Assembly (NCBI RefSeq): GCF_010093815.1 | Contig: NW_022985549.1 | Location: 3,368,804-3,432,803, forward strand | Direction of reading: 5' to 3' | Source: Pseudovirgaria hyperparasitica | Taxonomy: Eukaryota > Ascomycota > Dothideomycetes > Acrospermales > Acrospermaceae | DNA: 64,000 bases | Shown: positions 1 through 11,381 of the stretch, one piece after another | Position numbering within the stretch: the first letter of the stretch is position 1 | Layout of the letters: every line of letters starts with the position of its first letter | Position numbers and translations under genes: made by a program | The notes under the pieces: model-generated | What the model was told of the DNA's origin: nothing | The model's database searches: none | Seen by the model: only the letters and a program-made list of their open reading frames with translations

Positions 1-646
1 GCCTGGTTTCTGCGCAGTACCTTTCCTGGTGGGAACGAAAGCGTCTCTTAATTTCCCGGCCGGGGACGGACTACGGTGCGCCCTCGAGGGAGCATCGAGG
101 GTTTTGGCGTGACGTGGAGCCAGATTGTCTTCTGAGGGCGCCCGCACCTCGAAATGGGTGGCAGATACGGTACTGAAGGTTTCGGTTGTTATCAAGGGAG
201 AGGACAAGGTCAGATAGCCTCGGTGTGAGTGACGTGGGGTAAGCGATGGTCGATTTGGAGGACTGGTTGGGATTAAAGGTCAGTTGAATATAGAACTACC
301 GGCGGCGTGAGACAAGAATGAAAAGGGAGTTGGCGGGAAATGGTGATGACCAAGGATAGGATGAGATATAGGCCGCCAGCGGTAGAGAAGCGCTCGGTGC
401 ATAGATGGCGAGGAAAGGATATGGTGCAAGTAGAGAAATGGTGCAGGCAGTGGGCGATGACGATGGTCGTGTATGTGAGAGTGTGAGCGAGGAGTGTTGA
501 AGATAAGGTGTTGATCCATGGCTCAGGTCGTTGTGGCAGCCCGGAACCTAGCTTGCACCATGTACGACTATTTTACCCCCCAGATCCTGGCGCGCGTCGG
601 GCTTTGGGGACAGCTAGCGAGTCCCCCGGACGCCAACGACATGGAG
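1..646. other. No gene supported
   Basis: This stretch lies downstream of the minus-strand gene ending at 647. The open frame on the minus strand at 280-519 is rich in His and Pro, shows no domain, and looks like chance. It may hold the 3' untranslated region of the neighbouring gene. Nothing else is recognisable. Confidence 0.5.
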
Positions 647-1207
647 CTAGGTTGAAGGACTGCTGCAGGCAACAAGAATGATACCAACAATAGGGCAAAT
701 GATAGTAGTAAAAATGAAAGATGGAAGTACTCACGATTCTATATCTGAATCTTCTGTCAACAGACTGCTTGCGACACTTCCGTGAAGCTGCAAGGAATCT
801 TCGCTTTCGTTCTTATTGCTGTTGCGGGAAGCGCTGAAGATGCTGTCGTCGAGAAAGATGATACTAGCCTGCGTCTTTCTATTGTTCTTACCATCGTCGT
901 TGTCATCGTCTCTGCGATTCTTTTTGCGGTGACTTTTAACACGGCCTAGGACAGTAGATACTCGTCTGGCCGACTCGGAACTTCCTCGTCGGTCGATAGC
1001 ATCTTTGGCCTTCTCTTTTAACTTATCGACGGTTCCATCTACACTGCTCCGGAGGCCGCCCCTGCTTGATCGGTCGCCATCAATTGCGATGCTTGAGCCT
1101 GCAGAAGGCGGAGTATTATCATCGTCATTCTTCCGGCTGCGACGCTTGAAAACGTCCGACAATCTTCGGTCCGACGTAATGCTCGACGTCGGCTGAAGAG
1201 TGGCCAT
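647..1207 (-). CDS. Hypothetical basic low-complexity protein (two exons)
   Basis: Unrecognised protein. The first exon runs from the ATG at 1207 down to 735; upstream in-frame codons exist but have no ATG. The product of about 162 residues is hydrophilic and probably disordered. It has a basic stretch near the start (DVFKRRSRK), a short helix-prone segment (VDKLKEKAKDAIDRR), a second basic block (KSHRKKNRRDDDNDD) and an acidic Ser-rich tail (LLTEDSDIES). At 734 there is a strong donor (GTGAGT on the minus strand), and an acceptor ending CTGCAG lies at 663, giving a 72-nt intron. After splicing only four or five residues follow before a stop at 647. Without splicing, translation stops at 731. 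The exact C-terminus is therefore uncertain. No signal peptide or membrane segment is seen. It is divergent from the Atg38-like gene, with about 1.2 kb between them. Confidence 0.55.
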
Positions 1208-2428
1208 ACTGAGATGTTTTAGGCTCGCTGCGGACAAGGGTGGCTGGGTGTATAAATCCGGGGGAAGCGCGAACAGTCCATGCAGGGCAATGCTCGTGAT
1301 AGATTTGCGAGTGGTAACAGTATACCAGATAGATGGATAGTAGGGTCAGTGCTATGAGGCGTCGTCGCACGAGTGACCTCAGGAAGGAAGCAAGAGGTCG
1401 GCAGGGTGTGCACGCGTGTGACAAAGGTCTATTTATCGTGTTGATGACGCGTGTTACAGGCACTGGTCAATGGTTTGAAGCAGTACTGAAAATGAATGAA
1501 GATAGAGCGGGCGATACCTTAGGTAGTAGTGTAGGTACCTGGGTAGAGAGTCAGAGTCAAGGAGAGCAAGTAAGCTTAACGGCAGTGCGCGAAGTTATTG
1601 GAGATTATAGACGACCTGCAGGCGCATTACGATGCTGGAATGAAGTTAAACACATCCCGAGTCCATCCATGTTGACACTACAGAAATGACGATGACGCCC
1701 TGGACAGTCACTGACCGCGACGCTTGCAGCGGCGAAGGAACAATTGAGCCATTCATCACGAGCGCTGATAGAGGTGGTACACCATACACGGTACTGTTGC
1801 ACTGCCAGACTGAGAACAAAAATCGCACTGCGGGTCGCTCAAATGTCCCATGGACACAGTCATATGATAGATCAGACACTACTATTCATCTCCACCACTA
1901 CATCACATAAAGTAGACCCTCGTGCACGTTTGTTTCTATGGATGTGTTCGGACTGGGGTTAATTGATTAGTTCGCAGTTCCGGGTGACCCGCTGTTTCTC
2001 TGCAGGGCTGCAGGTGGTGTCAGTGCTGCTGCTACTGTACTTTGTAATTAACAGCCCTGGCGGGGCTGCTAATCCTATACGTGTGGTCGACGGGATTATA
2101 CACATCCATACAACTATTTAACTTATGACAGCATTACGTAGAATGTATCATGGATGTCGCATAATTCTGGATAAGCTGGAGGCTCGTAACCCAGAGTAGT
2201 AATTAATCTTGCAACATTGTCCTTATGAACCCGCACGCTAATTCGGTATTACCTAGTGTCCATCTATAGCAGTGATTAATACCTAGTTATTACACCCTAG
2301 ACCCTGCCCTGCTCTTCATTCACTCTTGCTAGTTCTCTTGTCCTCATCACCATACACCGCGAGCCACCCCCGCTCCCTCTACGAAGCTTGCGATAAACAG
2401 TAATTACCCTTTGTTGTTATGCAACATC
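1208..2428. promoter_or_regulatory. Divergent intergenic region
   Basis: About 1.2 kb between two divergently transcribed genes, so it should hold both promoters. The 100 bases before 2429 are C- and T-rich, common upstream of fungal starts. The small open frames inside (for example 1333-1689 plus and 1605-1879 minus) overlap each other and show no domain. Confidence 0.4.
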
Positions 2429-4110
2429 ATGGAGAATGCCCCTATCGTCATCGCACACTCGCATGCACGAACCGCCGCATCAGAGCTGTCCAGAGCAAAC
2501 CCCTCAGCTGCCACTACAGAACATGAACTTGCGGCCGAAGAGTTCTCCAAGGCTGCAGGAGCTACTGGAGATGTAGAGGTAGGTCTCATGAAGCTTCGAG
2601 GGAGCTGGTCTAAGCAGCAAAGGCTCTGCGTATTCTCAAACTCCTAGAAGAGTACCATCACGATCTCGCCAAAGCCATCAGAGCAGAACCGCGCCCTGCA
2701 GCACATACCAAAGCTCACTATGACTCGTCGACAGGTCTCACTCTGACCGCGGCACCCAACTTTGTTTCCACCACTGAACAGGAATCTTCGCCATCGCCAT
2801 CGCCCTCGCATTCTCGCGCCTCTGCGCCCAAAGCCTCAAGTCGCCAGCGTCCAAGAGATCTTGCTTCGTCGATCGCCAGCAATCTCGCATCTGCGCGAGG
2901 AATCCCAGGAGGCCAGCATCGTAGAGGTGCACCCGTGTCTCCTACTGTTACCACTCACAATGTTGCTGGGAACGCGTCGTCCACTCGAGGGAAACAGAAG
3001 AGAAGGGACTTGTCACCCTCCTCGGCCGTGGTAGCAACTCGAAGGCAGCTAAGAGGCGGCGAAGATCTCGACATACCAAAACCTATTGTCTCTAGTGCGC
3101 AGAATACAATCCATGGCGGGGGTTATGATGGCCTGTCATCGCAGCGGGATACAGCCTTTCATCGTTTCTACACCAACTTTGAAGGCTACTTCTCAAGTCT
3201 TACCGCCCCTCTGGTATTCGCCGGATTCCCCTTGAGTGGAACGACAAGTGGTCCGACGCCAAAGGGCGATCCGGTGACTCTTCACAAGGGGAAGTATTCC
3301 GAATCCACTACCAAAACTGATGAACCTGATATCACTAATATATTCTCTCGTGCTACACTCCGAGCCGTACAAGGCGCCCCCGGGAATGGCACTGCAGCAG
3401 AATCCTTCTATCACGTCCCTACATCTGGTGGTACAACATCATATGCGCAGATGTTACGGCAAGATAGAAGTGCTGCGGAGCCTCGTGCTTCTGCATCTAC
3501 TGACCACGACGAGTTTGTAGATGCATCTGAGACACCATACCCCCCCTCACCGCAACACTCCAGACATGGAGCAAGACTCTCGTCAAGCATCCTTCGAAAT
3601 ACTCCGCTGGCTGGCGGTAGGAATATACGCGGGAAGACTCAGGAAGAACTAGAGCTCGAGACTAAGCAACAACGAGAGATTATCGACAACCTTAGCAAAC
3701 GACTTCTCCTGTTTGAAACACACTCGCAGTCACAACGTTTAGCACTCGCACAGTCAATGCACTCTCAGCGTCCACCGTCACGTTCGGGAGACAAACGTGA
3801 TGCTACAGCAGATGTTCCCCCTGTGCCGCCTCTTCCAAAAGCTGTCGAAAGCCCGTACATCGACACTGATGCTTCGACAAAACCTAGTGTGGTAGACTCT
3901 CAGGTTGACGAGCTGCAGGCTTCCATCGTGGCTTTGCAACGAGAGAACGCAAGGCTGGCTAGGGAAAGCGAGAAACGCGCGGCTGTCATCACTCAGTACA
4001 GACAGAAGTGGGAGGGCTTAAAGTCTGCTGCGCGGAAGCGACAGAGGGAGTCAACAGCAATGGACCAAAGTACTTCAGTCAAGGACTTGAAGACCAATCC
4101 GCACACATGA
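2429..4110 (+). CDS. MIT-like/coiled-coil protein, Atg38 (NRBF2)-like
   Basis: Two exons, 2429-2578 and 2623-4110, encode about 545 residues. The ATG at 2429 follows a C/T-rich leader. The intron is only 44 nt (donor GTAGGT, acceptor AAAG) and joins DVE to ALRILKLLEEYH, keeping a helical repeat in register. Residues about 8-75 form Ala-rich helices of the MIT-like type (SHARTAASEL, EHELAAEEFSKAAGA, LRILKLLEEYHHDLAKAI). A Ser/Pro-rich linker follows. Around residues 311-320 is a motif, SFYHVPTSGG. Coiled-coil segments lie near 389-416 and 477-526, ending in a basic KSAARKRQRE. An N-terminal MIT domain with a C-terminal coiled coil is the plan of Atg38, the subunit that bridges Atg14 and Vps34 in autophagy PI3-kinase complex I. 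The assignment rests on this layout and on the neighbouring atg3, so it is an inference; another MIT protein is possible. Confidence 0.6.
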
Positions 4111-4557
4111 TATTGATAGTTCCCTTTACTTTTTCATCGGTTGATATACACCTAATGATTACGTGATATATGTCTTTATCAAGTCAAGTACCACACGTAC
4201 GTGGCGCTAGAAAGCCCCGCCACGATGGATAACATCGCAGTTAGATTGTCTAGCAGAACTCATGTGATTACCTCTTAAAACTCTCCCATGGCCATATTTC
4301 AGTCAGGCGACGAACCTAGGTAGCTCTCAACTGTCACCCTCCCACCTTGCTTGGCGGCCCGTGTGAAGTGCCCCGCACAGTAGTGGCTAGGCACCTGCAC
4401 TTCTGGGACCTGACATGGATGACTGCGTGATACATTGGTATAATCCAACACCACCACCACATCCCCTAACCTGCAAATCTACTCGTTTTTCGTTTTAAAG
4501 TACACAAGGATCATACTACTGCAAGGACTACACGACTTCAACAGAACAAGACCCAAT
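4111..4557. promoter_or_regulatory. Intergenic region upstream of atg3
   Basis: Separates the Atg38-like gene from atg3 on the same strand. The last 120 bases contain CCA-repeat and T-rich tracts before the atg3 start, consistent with a fungal core promoter. No TATA box is clear. Confidence 0.4.
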
Positions 4558-5691
4558 ATGGCTGCTTACGCCTATGCACGATCGCTCGCTGACAAGCTTC
4601 GCGAAACGTACGCATTCACCGCACATACCTCCACATTTCGTGACACTGGTAAAATCACATATGAAGAGTTCGTGGCTGCTGGAGACTTTCTGGTCTACAA
4701 GTTTCCTTCCTGGGCTTGGTCGAAGTCGCCTTCGTCTAAGCGTGACGATAAACTTCCGGAAGACAAGCAATTTTTGGTCACAAGAGGACTGCCGTGCCAT
4801 CGGAGAGCCGCAGATCTAGCTGGCCATGCGGGCAACGATGAGACCGTAGTTGGAGATGGTCTGGGTGGTGTTGATGGCGATGGGGATGGTTGGCTGAGGA
4901 CAGGTGGCATGGGAGACAGTGAGGTGCGCAAAGTGGGAGAGGTCAGGACGATGGACGACACTGGCAAGGTCGAAGATCACGTCGAAGAAGAGGAGATTCC
5001 GGACATGGAAGACGAAGACGACGACGCCGCCATCATCAGAGATACCAGAGAATCGTAAGGCTCTCCTGGCAATGGAACGTTACAATGCTGACATGACTTG
5101 TGTTACAGCTCGACCCGAACCTACAATCTTTACATCACATATTCGCGTTACTACCACACCCCTCGAACCTGGCTCTCCGGCTATTCGTCTTCTAACAAGC
5201 CTCTTGGTAAAGGTGAAATAGAAGAGGACATTATGGGCGACTACAGAAACAAGACTACTACCCCTGAAGACTTTCCATTCTTCGATAGCGTCAAGATGCT
5301 TTCCATACACCCATGCGAACACGCCAATGTCATGAAGGTGTTGCTAGACCGTGCAGACGCTGCACTCAAATCGAAATTAGCTAAAATGAAAAGAGGCGAA
5401 AGGCCAAAGGGGGAACATGGTCTCGAGGGACTCGTGGAAGACACCAAGAACCTGACCATCAAGGACAAGAGCAAAGGCCGTGAAGAAGGCGACGAATGGG
5501 AAATTCTACAAGCAGAGGGCGGGACTGAGGAAGATGAAGATGAGGTCGCGATCCGTGTTGATCAATACCTCATTGTCTTCCTCAAGCTTATGGCCAGGTT
5601 CGCATATTCCTCAATTGAGAGGAGACTGCCAGCTAACATAGTGTCAAGTGTCACTCCAACCATCGAGCATGACTTCACCATGGCCGTGTGA
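4558..5691 (+). CDS. atg3: Autophagy-related protein 3 (E2-like Atg8 conjugating enzyme)
   Basis: Atg3 takes Atg8 from Atg7 as a thioester and passes it to phosphatidylethanolamine, which is needed for autophagosome growth. Three exons (4558-5054, 5109-5597, 5649-5691) give 342 residues, the usual length. Family signatures are clear: [17 protein letters not shown] near the N-terminus, [12 protein letters not shown], the acidic loop ending [35 protein letters not shown], the catalytic HPC motif with the active cysteine at about residue 235, the Atg8-interacting motif WEIL at about 296-299, and the closing [12 protein letters not shown]. Intron 1 is 54 nt with a CTGAC branch site. Intron 2 is 51 nt with a CTAAC branch site and a weak donor, GTTCGC. 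Intron 2 is a multiple of three without a stop, so retention would insert 17 residues just before the conserved C-terminus. All key residues are present and the gene appears intact. Confidence 0.97.
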
Positions 5692-6221
5692 TAAAGGACA
5701 GAGCGACCCCCAAGGTGGTTGATGAGGTTTGTTCTTCTATGGCATGTCAAGCGTGATGTAAGCGTTTACGTGAATGTAGATCAGAGGACCAAGATCAAAT
5801 AAATATCAAACAATGGACAACATGCTTTGGCACCTGTATGGAGAAGCTGCTTCTGGCAAAGGCGTGTGAGATTAAGGCTGCAAGCTGCCATCTAAGGTAC
5901 GTTCTCCCTAGGTACCATGCACCTGTAGGCCGGGATCGGTGCCTCCCTGCCTGTGGTTAATTATGTACCTAGGAAGGTAGTAAACTAATTAGTTGTAGTA
6001 CAGGTGCATCAATAATAATGAATCCATTCCAAATTAGCGCTTTAGCGAACTTAATATAAACACGTGATTCACCCACACTCTAGACATGCATCGAAACTTA
6101 AACATCTGAGAACAAAGTAGTATTGTTCCCCTGTGCAACCAAGATTCCCCAAGGGTATGAACGAACAAGTACTCGACGAACAGGTGCGGTTGCGGTGTCA
6201 GATACGGCGGACTATTGCACA
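5692..6221. other. Intergenic region
   Basis: Contains the atg3 3' region. A small inverted repeat (CCTAGGTAC at 5907-5915 and GTACCTAGG at 5965-5973) lies in a stretch rich in this word. No gene is supported. Confidence 0.4.
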
Positions 6222-6808
6222 ATGATACGCGATCTCACAACATTGCTCTGGAACGAGCTTCAAAGTAAGTCTCAAAGCCTGATACCAACAGAGATAGACC
6301 GGCAGTATGTGTTCGATGAAAGAAATTCTTGGCAGCTTTCCAGTCGCCGACAATGACTTCGAGTTTCTCTTACAGAACACAGATTCCCCGTTAACCTCTC
6401 GGAAGCATTGTGTCGCGGCATCGACAAAAAAGAAGAGACGAAGCGTCAGCGTGTCATTGCCAGAGCTATAGTCGGGGCGATCTCAACCGTCGACCATTTC
6501 AGGTATTCGGAACGTCAAGCGGTCCATGTGACCATGCCAGCGAGCAAGAAGGCATCAGATTCACATGCATCTATCGTGACTCGAAGCAGAACCGAGAGCG
6601 TATATCGAACCGTCAGGAGCGTGAGGATAGGTCTGGGGCGAGGGGTGAGGATGAGACGCATGAGATGCATGAGACGCATCCGTACACCTGTAGAAGAAAT
6701 ATCAAAATTAAATTTCTTGGTGCAAGCGGCCAATGTCTTAGCGACCTATCAGCATACACCTACCTCTTCATCGCAACACCACAGGCGGAGAGCTTGCTAC
6801 TGTCGTGA
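6222..6808 (+). CDS. Candidate hypothetical gene, multi-exon (uncertain)
   Basis: Not recognised. A short first exon from the ATG at 6222 (MIRDLTTLLWNELQ) ends at a good donor (GTAAGT, 6265). A pyrimidine-rich acceptor at 6375 (TTTCTCTTACAG) then opens a frame reading RFPVNLSEALCRGIDKKEETKRQRVIARAIVGAIST, which looks like real helical coding sequence. After about 6500 the best-looking frame changes to one with IRFTCIYRDSKQNRE and HPYTCRRNIK and a stop at 6808, so another short intron near 6503-6540 is needed. That intron would be only about 38 nt, which weakens the model. No signal peptide or known domain is seen; the spaced Cys and His residues could bind zinc, but this is speculation. The gene could also be a decayed relic. 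Confidence 0.35.
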
Positions 6809-9040
6809 ATACAATATTATCCACGGATACAGCGCCGCCAAAAATTGGGGATGTAAAGAGAAACGCCAATACCACCACCTGTTGCAGCCGTAACGTCGCC
6901 GAAGTCTGTGCAGAAAAAGAATCGAAAGCTATCCGGCGTGCAGTCTGTGGCGGCGCATCTGACTGTGGTACCTGTCCCAAAACGCCCGACAAAGCAGAGG
7001 GTCGAGCTGTCCCTCGGTCTAGGGTGTGTGACGCGCAAGGTAAAGGTACGATTATTGCACATTCATGGCGCACTAGCACTCGCCTATTGATGCCTCATAG
7101 TGTGATGTACTCAAGCCAGACTGCACACGATGCATGAAGGGAAGCGAGTTCTGTCATTATCCGCATAGTAATGGTACCATGAAAGCGCTAACGATGACTG
7201 CCCTTACTTCGCTTCCCTGAGGGAAAGATCGATCTAACACAAACCTGGGTCGTGTTTACTCCCGATTCCATCGTGAAGTAGAGCAAAACCATGATGGAAG
7301 AGTAGCGATATTGATGTGAAATTTGAGGCGCAGGCTCATACGACGTTGTAGGATTTGGGCATTAAAACAATGACGATATCCATAGACGGATGTAAGTAAT
7401 ATTTGTCGATCTTAGTGGCTGGTCCGCTACTGCTCACCTGCAATACTGAAGGCTTTATAGATACTATGATCGTAGGATTGGTGGTATTATGGACCTTAGC
7501 GAGTCACAACTTCGCACCAAAGAAATTACCCCAACAAAATAGGTCGAGCAGCCTTAGACTACACATTCGAGTAGAGCTTTCGACTGTTCCTCTCCATGAG
7601 TACTCCGGTAGCCAGATATAAGCACATACACATGCATATACATATACATATCGACGGCAACAATGCAATTCGGATCTCCACCTCTCACTGGTCTCTGTTT
7701 AATTCACTCACAATGGATCGAACCATCTAACCTGTCGCACTGTCGTTTCCCGGATCTTCCGGTACGAGAGTGATGGGATATAGCTGCAATCTGACCTTAT
7801 ATCACATACGAACAGGGATCCAGGGTTTCTGTGAGATTAGACAATCTTGTGCTACCTCAGATGATACCTACACGCTGATTGGCTGTGAGAGCTGACATGC
7901 AGACAGTCTAGAAAACAAAAGAAGCTTTATGATATCTTAGGCGGGAGGTCGGGTGTACTGACATGACATCCATGTACCGATCGTTCGCATGTATCAACAC
8001 TAATCAATTATACGGCATCGCATACATCCATCCAAGCAAGCAGTCGCACCCGACCCCTGGCTATCCATGCTTACTTATCCACTGCCGACGGTGGTAAGTG
8101 CATGGGAGTACCTCTCGCGCGTAAGAATCCAAATCAAGCCAAACCGTGTTGAGTCTTGACGATCGACATGCGCTCGAATGATCATGCGCACTGTAAAATT
8201 AATGCTTAGATCAGTCTTTGATTCTATGATACAATCTGCCAACTGCCACCAGCCGCCTTACAGCAGGATCTTGGGCAGCTATGCAGCTGCCGTGCGAGTC
8301 CACCATCATCTGACTATGGGAACTGCGAGAGTGGTTACTTGGCACCGCTAAAAGTCGGGAAGAAAGCCATTAAAGAGTGCGGGGAAAGAAGAGAAGAAGA
8401 TTGTATGCCCATCCACCTGGAAATGGGCTTACGACTCTTAATATCGCCTCTGGCATGGTGAATGTTAATGGGAATTGAAGCAGGGGTCCCAGTATCATCC
8501 ATTTGGTTCACGACAACAACGACGATCCAGCAAAGTAAGAGCTTAAACCCGAAGCCTAAATTACAGCCACTGCAAGACAGTGGCCGAAACAGACACACAT
8601 CATTGATAAAGTTGTAATAGCACTTAGTTTGCTACATCATCACAAAGTGTGGACGTCGACCACAATCCATCCATCTATGGCGACTGATTGGGCTCGATCG
8701 TTCCACCCTTGTATGCACTTCGACTTCCGTGAAAGCGACCCTGGCTTTCCGGCCCGCCAATCCATCTCTCTGATCCATGTGTGCCTCTTCCCATTGCACA
8801 CTTTCTGGCCATGCCGTACCCACATGAACATGCTGTACAAGCACATTGTCACATTGGCTGAACATCTATTGCTGGTCACCTGCTTTTGTTTTAAGACAAA
8901 CTTTCATTCTTGGCAGAGCATGAATTGCATGAGCCAAGCGACATGAGGTCTTGTGTATAAGGGGCATTTAAGAGGATGGATATTCCTACATCACAACTTG
9001 ACATGACCGCTGCTCATCCTGGCGACTCTCCACCTACGAT
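6809..9040. other. Gene-poor intergenic region
   Basis: Open frames here (for example 6805-7137 plus, 6768-7079 minus and 8629-8946 plus) have no domain, conflict with each other and have skewed composition. A short CA/TA-rich microsatellite lies at about 7621-7650. The right end must hold the promoter of the beta-glucosidase gene. Confidence 0.4.
8956..8962 (+). promoter_or_regulatory. Probable TATA box of the GH3 gene
   Basis: TATAAGG lies 85 bases before the ATG at 9041, in a suitable position for a fungal core promoter. The call rests on position and sequence only. Confidence 0.45.
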
Positions 9041-11381
9041 ATGTGGCAAAGGGTAGTCCCGCTGCTGGCTCTTGCCACGCTGTCACAGGCTCTCGACTGG
9101 GACGCTGCATACGCGAAAGCAAACGCTGCCCTCACGAAGCTCACACAAGATGAGAAGCTTGCCATAGTCACAGGCGTCGGTTGGACTAAAGGTCCCTGCG
9201 TCGGCAACACCGGAAGCGTAAACTCCATCGGATATCCATCTCTTTGTCTGCAGGATGGCCCACTTGGCATCCGTTTTGTCGAAAAGGTCACGGCTTTCCC
9301 TGCCGGTGTCAATGCAGCCTCGACCTGGGACGTCGACTTGATTCATGAGCGAGGCGTGGCGCTCGGGGCCGAGTCAAAGGCTCTGGGGATCAATGTCCAC
9401 CTCGGTCCTGTGGCCGGAGCTCTGGGTAAGATCCCATTCGGAGGGCGTAACTGGGAGGGATTCTCGCCGGACCCGTACTTTGCGGGCATCGCCATGGCCG
9501 AGACGATCAAGGGAATGCAGGAGTCGGGCGTCCAGGCGTGTGCTAAGCACTTCCTCCTGAATGAGCAAGAGAAGAATAGGGAGACAATGGACACGAGTGT
9601 AGACGACCGGACGTTGCATGAATTGTATCTCTGGCCGTTTGCAGATGCCGTCCATGCCGGCGTTGCGACCGTCATGTGTTCGTACAACAAGTTCAAGACC
9701 TTCTGGGCGTGCGAGAGTGAGGAACTGCTGAACCACACCTTGAAAGGCGAGCTTGGGTTCCGTGGTACCGTCATCAGTGACTGGAATGCACAGCACTCAA
9801 CCGCGCTGAGTGCCAACACTGGCCTAGACATGACCATGCCGGGCACCGACTTTAACAATCCACCCGGCAGCGTCTACTGGGGCGTAAAGCTAGGGCAAGC
9901 CATTACGACTGGTGAGGTACCGCAATCAAGGCTCGACGATATGGTGAGGAGGAATCTGGCTGGTTGGTATGGGCTTGGTCAGGACAAGAACTATCCTCCA
10001 GTGACCTGGAACTCCTTTAACAACACTGGTGGAGGTCCGAACGTACAGGGTGACCACAAGAGAATCGCTCGCACCATTGCTAGGGATTCAATAGTCCTGC
10101 TGAAAAACATAAACAACACCCTTCCGCTAATAAAACCAAAGAGCCTGGCCATAGTCGGCCAAGATGCTATTGTGAACCCGGCTGGTGCAAATGCCTGCGC
10201 TGACCGTGGATGTAACATTGGTCATCTAGCCATGGGTTGGGGATCTGGCACGGCACAATTTCCCGTGAGTGTACCCCTTTGAATGTCGCGCCGTCATCTA
10301 ACAGCCTACACAGTATCTCATCGCCCCTCTCGACGCTATTAGACCCCAAGCCATCGCCGACAATACAACACTTGCAACCAGTACGAGCGACGACCCTGAT
10401 GCCGGTGCCAACGCCGCCCGAGATACTGAGTTTGCTCTCGTCTTTATAACCTCCGATTCGGGCGAAGGCTACATCACCGTCGAAGGTAACCAAGGCGACC
10501 GCCTTACACTCGACCCCTGGCACGACTGTAACGACCTTGTTGAGGCCGTCGCGGCTGTGAATAAGAAGACCATCGTCGTCGTCAACAGCGTCGGTCCAAT
10601 CATCCTCGAGACAATCCTTGCCCAGCCCAATGTCCTCGCCATTGTATGGGCTGGCATCGCAGGCCAGGAAAGCGGAAACGCCCTGGTCGACGTGCTATAC
10701 GGCGGCACGTCGCCCAGCGGCAAACTCCCATATACAATAGCCAGACGCGCCGCGGACTACGGCACCACTATTTTGCCTGGCACAGATACGTTCGACGAAG
10801 GCCTCTTTGTGGATTACCGCCATTTCGACAAAGCCGCCATCGAGCCCCGCTATGAATTCGGCTTCGGTCTTTGTACGTCTTGATTCCCCTTCGTCTTTCT
10901 GCAACAAGCCCTGCGACTCACTGTTTAATTCCACTAACACATGTCTCCCCTGATAGCATACAGCAAATTCACATACTCTACCCTCATCCTCGATCTTGAC
11001 ACGACTCCCGGACCCGCGCCAGGCCCAACCGGCCCCGGCGGGCCCCTCTCGCTCTTCAGTTCCATCGGCCACATCAGCGCAACGATCACAAACACTGGCC
11101 GTGTCGCCGCCGCCGAGGTCGCCCAGCTCTACATCACACTGCCAGCGTCCACATCAGCCGGGGAGGGAGACATACCCGTGCGGCAGTTGCGCGGCTTTGC
11201 AAAAATCAGCCTTGCACCCGGCGAGAGTGGGGTTGTGAGTTTTGTGCTAAGACGGAGGGATGTCAGTTATTGGGAGGCGACCAGTATGGAATGGGTTGTA
11301 CCTCGGGGGGTATTTGGAGTAGTAGTTGGAGCGAGTTCGAGGGATCTGAGGTTGGAGGGTAGATTTTCAGTCGATGCGTAG
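9041..11381 (+). CDS. Secreted GH3 beta-glucosidase (Cel3A/BGL1 type)
   Basis: Hydrolyses cellobiose and other beta-glucosides outside the cell, the last step of cellulose breakdown. Three exons (9041-10264, 10314-10872, 10957-11381) with introns of 49 and 84 nt encode 735 residues, close to Trichoderma Cel3A. A signal peptide covers about residues 1-18 (hydrophobic core VVPLLALATLSQA). The N-terminal GH3 barrel carries KHFLLNEQE (His about 170) and the nucleophile in VISDWNAQHS (Asp about 247). The C-terminal GH3 domain shows ARDSIVLLKN, SDSGEGYITVEGNQGDR and YGGTSPSGKLPYTIA. The frame then reads YEFGFGLSYSKF across intron 2, into a fibronectin-III-like domain ending with LRGFAKISLAPGE and DVSYWE. 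No PA14 insert is present. It looks intact. Its stop codon is only about 10-30 bases from mutated repeat DNA, so its 3' untranslated region must lie in that DNA. Confidence 0.95.

Noticed and set aside
1125-1463. Minus-strand open frame of 112 codons
   Set aside because: It overlaps the start of the 647-1207 gene in another frame, has skewed composition and no domain.
8629-8946. Plus-strand open frame of 105 codons before the GH3 gene
   Set aside because: Odd His/Cys/Phe-rich composition, overlapped by two minus-strand frames, no domain.
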